DNA of 64,000 bases, from contig NC_079875.1 of the NCBI RefSeq assembly GCF_029227915.1, forward strand, positions 20,765,001 through 20,829,000, written 5' to 3'. This DNA comes from Hydractinia symbiolongicarpus. Taxonomy: Eukaryota; Cnidaria; Hydrozoa; Anthoathecata; Hydractiniidae. The notes under the pieces are model-generated. The model was not told the DNA's origin and ran no database searches. It saw only the letters and a list, made by a program, of their open reading frames with translations. The translations under genes and the position numbers were made by a program. Below, piece by piece: positions 62,266-64,000 of this stretch (positions are counted from its first letter, which is position 1; each line of letters starts with the position of its first letter).

Positions 62266-63656
62266 GGGGCGTAGCCAGCGTCAGTCAGGCTCTGCGATCG
62301 ACTGACCTACTTTTTTCATTTCAACACGTCGTTTTTTCCACCGCCACCGCCAACACATGGATGGGCGCACCAATTGTGCATCCGGCACAAATCTTTTCCC
62401 GGGCGGCGCACACAAGCTTCGCGCTTCGCACGTCGTTTTCGCAGGATTTAACATTATCTACTTTGTTTTGCAGGCTGAGGTGTTGAATCTCTACTTTGTT
62501 TCGCAGATAGTCTTTTTCGCAGGATTACCTGCGAAAATTATGCCTATATATGGTCTTGTGTCTTCCATTTATGGTCATTTTGGACGCATCCTATTGGCTA
62601 GTAAATTTCGAAGAGAGGTTAAAAATTCGCTCCATATATGGCTATAGAACATACGCAACAAAGTCAAAAAAAACAAAAAAAACAAGGCTAGCGAAGTTGT
62701 GAAGGCGAAGAAAGCATGATGTTGACGGAAACGTGGATCCGTATTTAGCTTTATAACTTGTATAGAGCTTCATGAAAATTCTCTATACTCGAACCATCCA
62801 ATTTTTGTACCTGTATGTAAATCTATAGATTTGTTTTCCTGTGTAGAAAGCACTTTCAAGTTTTCAGTTAGCTAGCTATTCATCCTCTTCTGTAACTCTG
62901 TGTATAGATCTTGTAGCTATACAGAATAAAGCTATTCTTATAAGCCTTTATAACAGTTTATTTAAGAGAAATATTTTAACTTTTTATCCTGATTGTGCTC
63001 AGCTATGATTCAAGGCGGTTTTAAATCAGAAGATTTTTCCTCATCTGCCTTCAAATAAAAATTTATAACCAGTATCTATTTTATTTTGCGATAATGACAA
63101 ACATTCTGGGAAATTTAAACCTAATCCCTTCAGTTTCTTTAAGTTTGAGTTAACTACGTTAAAGCGTTCTGCTCAATATTTTAAGCTAGGTTATCATGCG
63201 TTATGATAACAAAGCAAAAGAAAAAGAAAAAGGAAACGTGTTAATCATCTCGAAGTTGTTCCTTTTGCATTAACCCAAACGTTAGTTAATCAATGTGGTA
63301 CTTCTAGCATTAATGACCAGACTTCTTCCATTTGTAAAAAGCAAACCTTTAACTTAAAATCTTTTTCATCAAAGGGATTTCTAAATCGAAACCTATTAAA
63401 CCTAAACAAGTTTTATCTGCAGAACCTTGGTAGAGTCATTCCCTTCAGGTTTTATTAACGGTATTGGGAAATATAATGTAGGCACTCACTACGACAAGCT
63501 CCACACCTCAGTGATCACGATTATTCTTCCCATTGTAACTTGCGAGAGGACGTCTTAAGGTTTATTGATTGTAATGAAGGCTCTCAGGTTTGTCTTTTTC
63601 AAAGGTCATTTTAAAAACCTTATGAACTTTCTCTTGATATATATATACAGAATTGA
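62266..63656. other. Intergenic stretch, possible transposon end
   Basis: CAGGGGCGTAGCCAGCG at 62266 resembles hAT-type termini (CAGGGGC...), but no inverted partner was found. The region 62270-62480 is GC-richer. It includes repeated phrases around CGTCGTTTT and TTCGCAGG and the repeated CATATATGG-like motif (62545-62640). Confidence 0.3.
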
Positions 63657-64000
63657 TAAGGTCAATGTTATGACGATGCTGGCAATGTATCTGTTAAAAT
63701 TAATAGTTGTCATGCTAACATTTTAAAGCAAAACAGATTAGATTTATACATATCCTTGTTCTTCTCATTGCTTAAATTTAGTTGTCTGTAATTCATGCTT
63801 TGTACATTATTTCTGAAAAATTTAATAAAATTTTTACGCAAGAATGTTCCTTACTTAACTAATAATCCCAACTATGCCCATAATTTTAATGTTGTAACAC
63901 GATGTGTGGAACGTATTATTAACACGAGGGTTTTCAATGATTTGTATGAAGGCATTTTGTCCATGGTTTCATTTCATTATATTTTTGAATTTTTTATTAT
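63657..64000 (+). pseudogene. Unidentified coding relic running off the window
   Basis: In the + strand, broken frames read DDAGNVSVKINSCHANILKQ (about 63678-63740) and, after a stop, an open frame from about 63829 to the window end with FLRKNVPYLTNNPNYAHNF and VERIINTRVFNDLYEGIL. The composition looks protein-coding, but I do not recognise a family. It may be the start of a retroelement or gene continuing beyond 64000. Confidence 0.3.

Noticed and set aside
62266-62282. hAT transposon terminus CAGGGGCGTAGCCAGCG
   Set aside because: No inverted partner end or 8-bp target duplication was found in the window.

Overview
The window looks like nuclear DNA of a cnidarian, most likely a medusozoan such as a hydrozoan. 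It is AT-rich, gene-poor and full of degraded mobile elements, and its only well-preserved genes are spliced metazoan nuclear receptors of the NR2F (COUP-TF) group. The phylum is inferred from overall character, not from a database match. It is clearly not prokaryotic: coding exons end in GT and start after AG with matching phases, and there are no operons.

Core genes. (1) A COUP-TF/NR2F gene on the + strand has four recognisable coding exons (50293-54473). They carry a polyasparagine N-terminus, a classical two-zinc-finger DNA-binding domain, and a full ligand-binding domain with the usual COUP-TF C-terminus. A possible first coding exon lies 12 kb upstream at 38238-38297. (2) Two divergent NR2F-like paralogues face each other tail to tail. 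The - strand copy (16975-19029, five exons, 410 codons) is open throughout. The + strand copy (9823-11682) keeps the same exon structure but has two in-frame stops and a changed P-box, so it is a young pseudogene. (3) A small two-exon gene (59285-59843, -) encodes an F-box-like protein and lies between inverted clusters of a GCCCCACTTTGTAAT repeat.

Mobile elements, left to right: a decayed ISL2EU/IS4EU-type element carrying YqaJ-nuclease and DDE transposase relics (1-1548); a LINE 3' end and a 701-bp element with the same terminal repeat (3000-3807); an APE-type LINE broken by a 1-kb insertion (4684-8760); a second ISL2EU-type element inserted between the two NR paralogues (about 11750-14480); a Penelope-like GIY-YIG fragment (16230-16529); a 17-bp minisatellite (23078-23539); a satellite of about 38 bp split by a 2.57-kb TIR element containing (AT)154 (24095-27330); foldback MITEs (27538-28024); a second LINE (28590-30060); a multi-exon relic with PIN-like and CXC domains (32603-34515); two TA-flanked MITEs (35824-36123, 36978-37404); a Penelope-like RT fragment (41387-41660); a Helitron-like pair of ends next to a 1.14-kb (TCTG)n array (42364-44158); a Tigger-like MITE (44798-44910); a (TATTA)n array (48124-48315); and a pogo/Tigger element with TIRs (55469-56786).

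The main themes are duplication and decay of an NR2F-like gene beside a conserved COUP-TF, and a transposon end sequence (CAACCTCGTCCCCAGGG) shared by a coding element and two non-coding ones. No CRISPR array, rRNA gene or convincing intact tRNA was seen. Long stretches (19030-23077, 30440-32600, 38300-41380, 48316-50290, 60060-62260) hold nothing I can assign.
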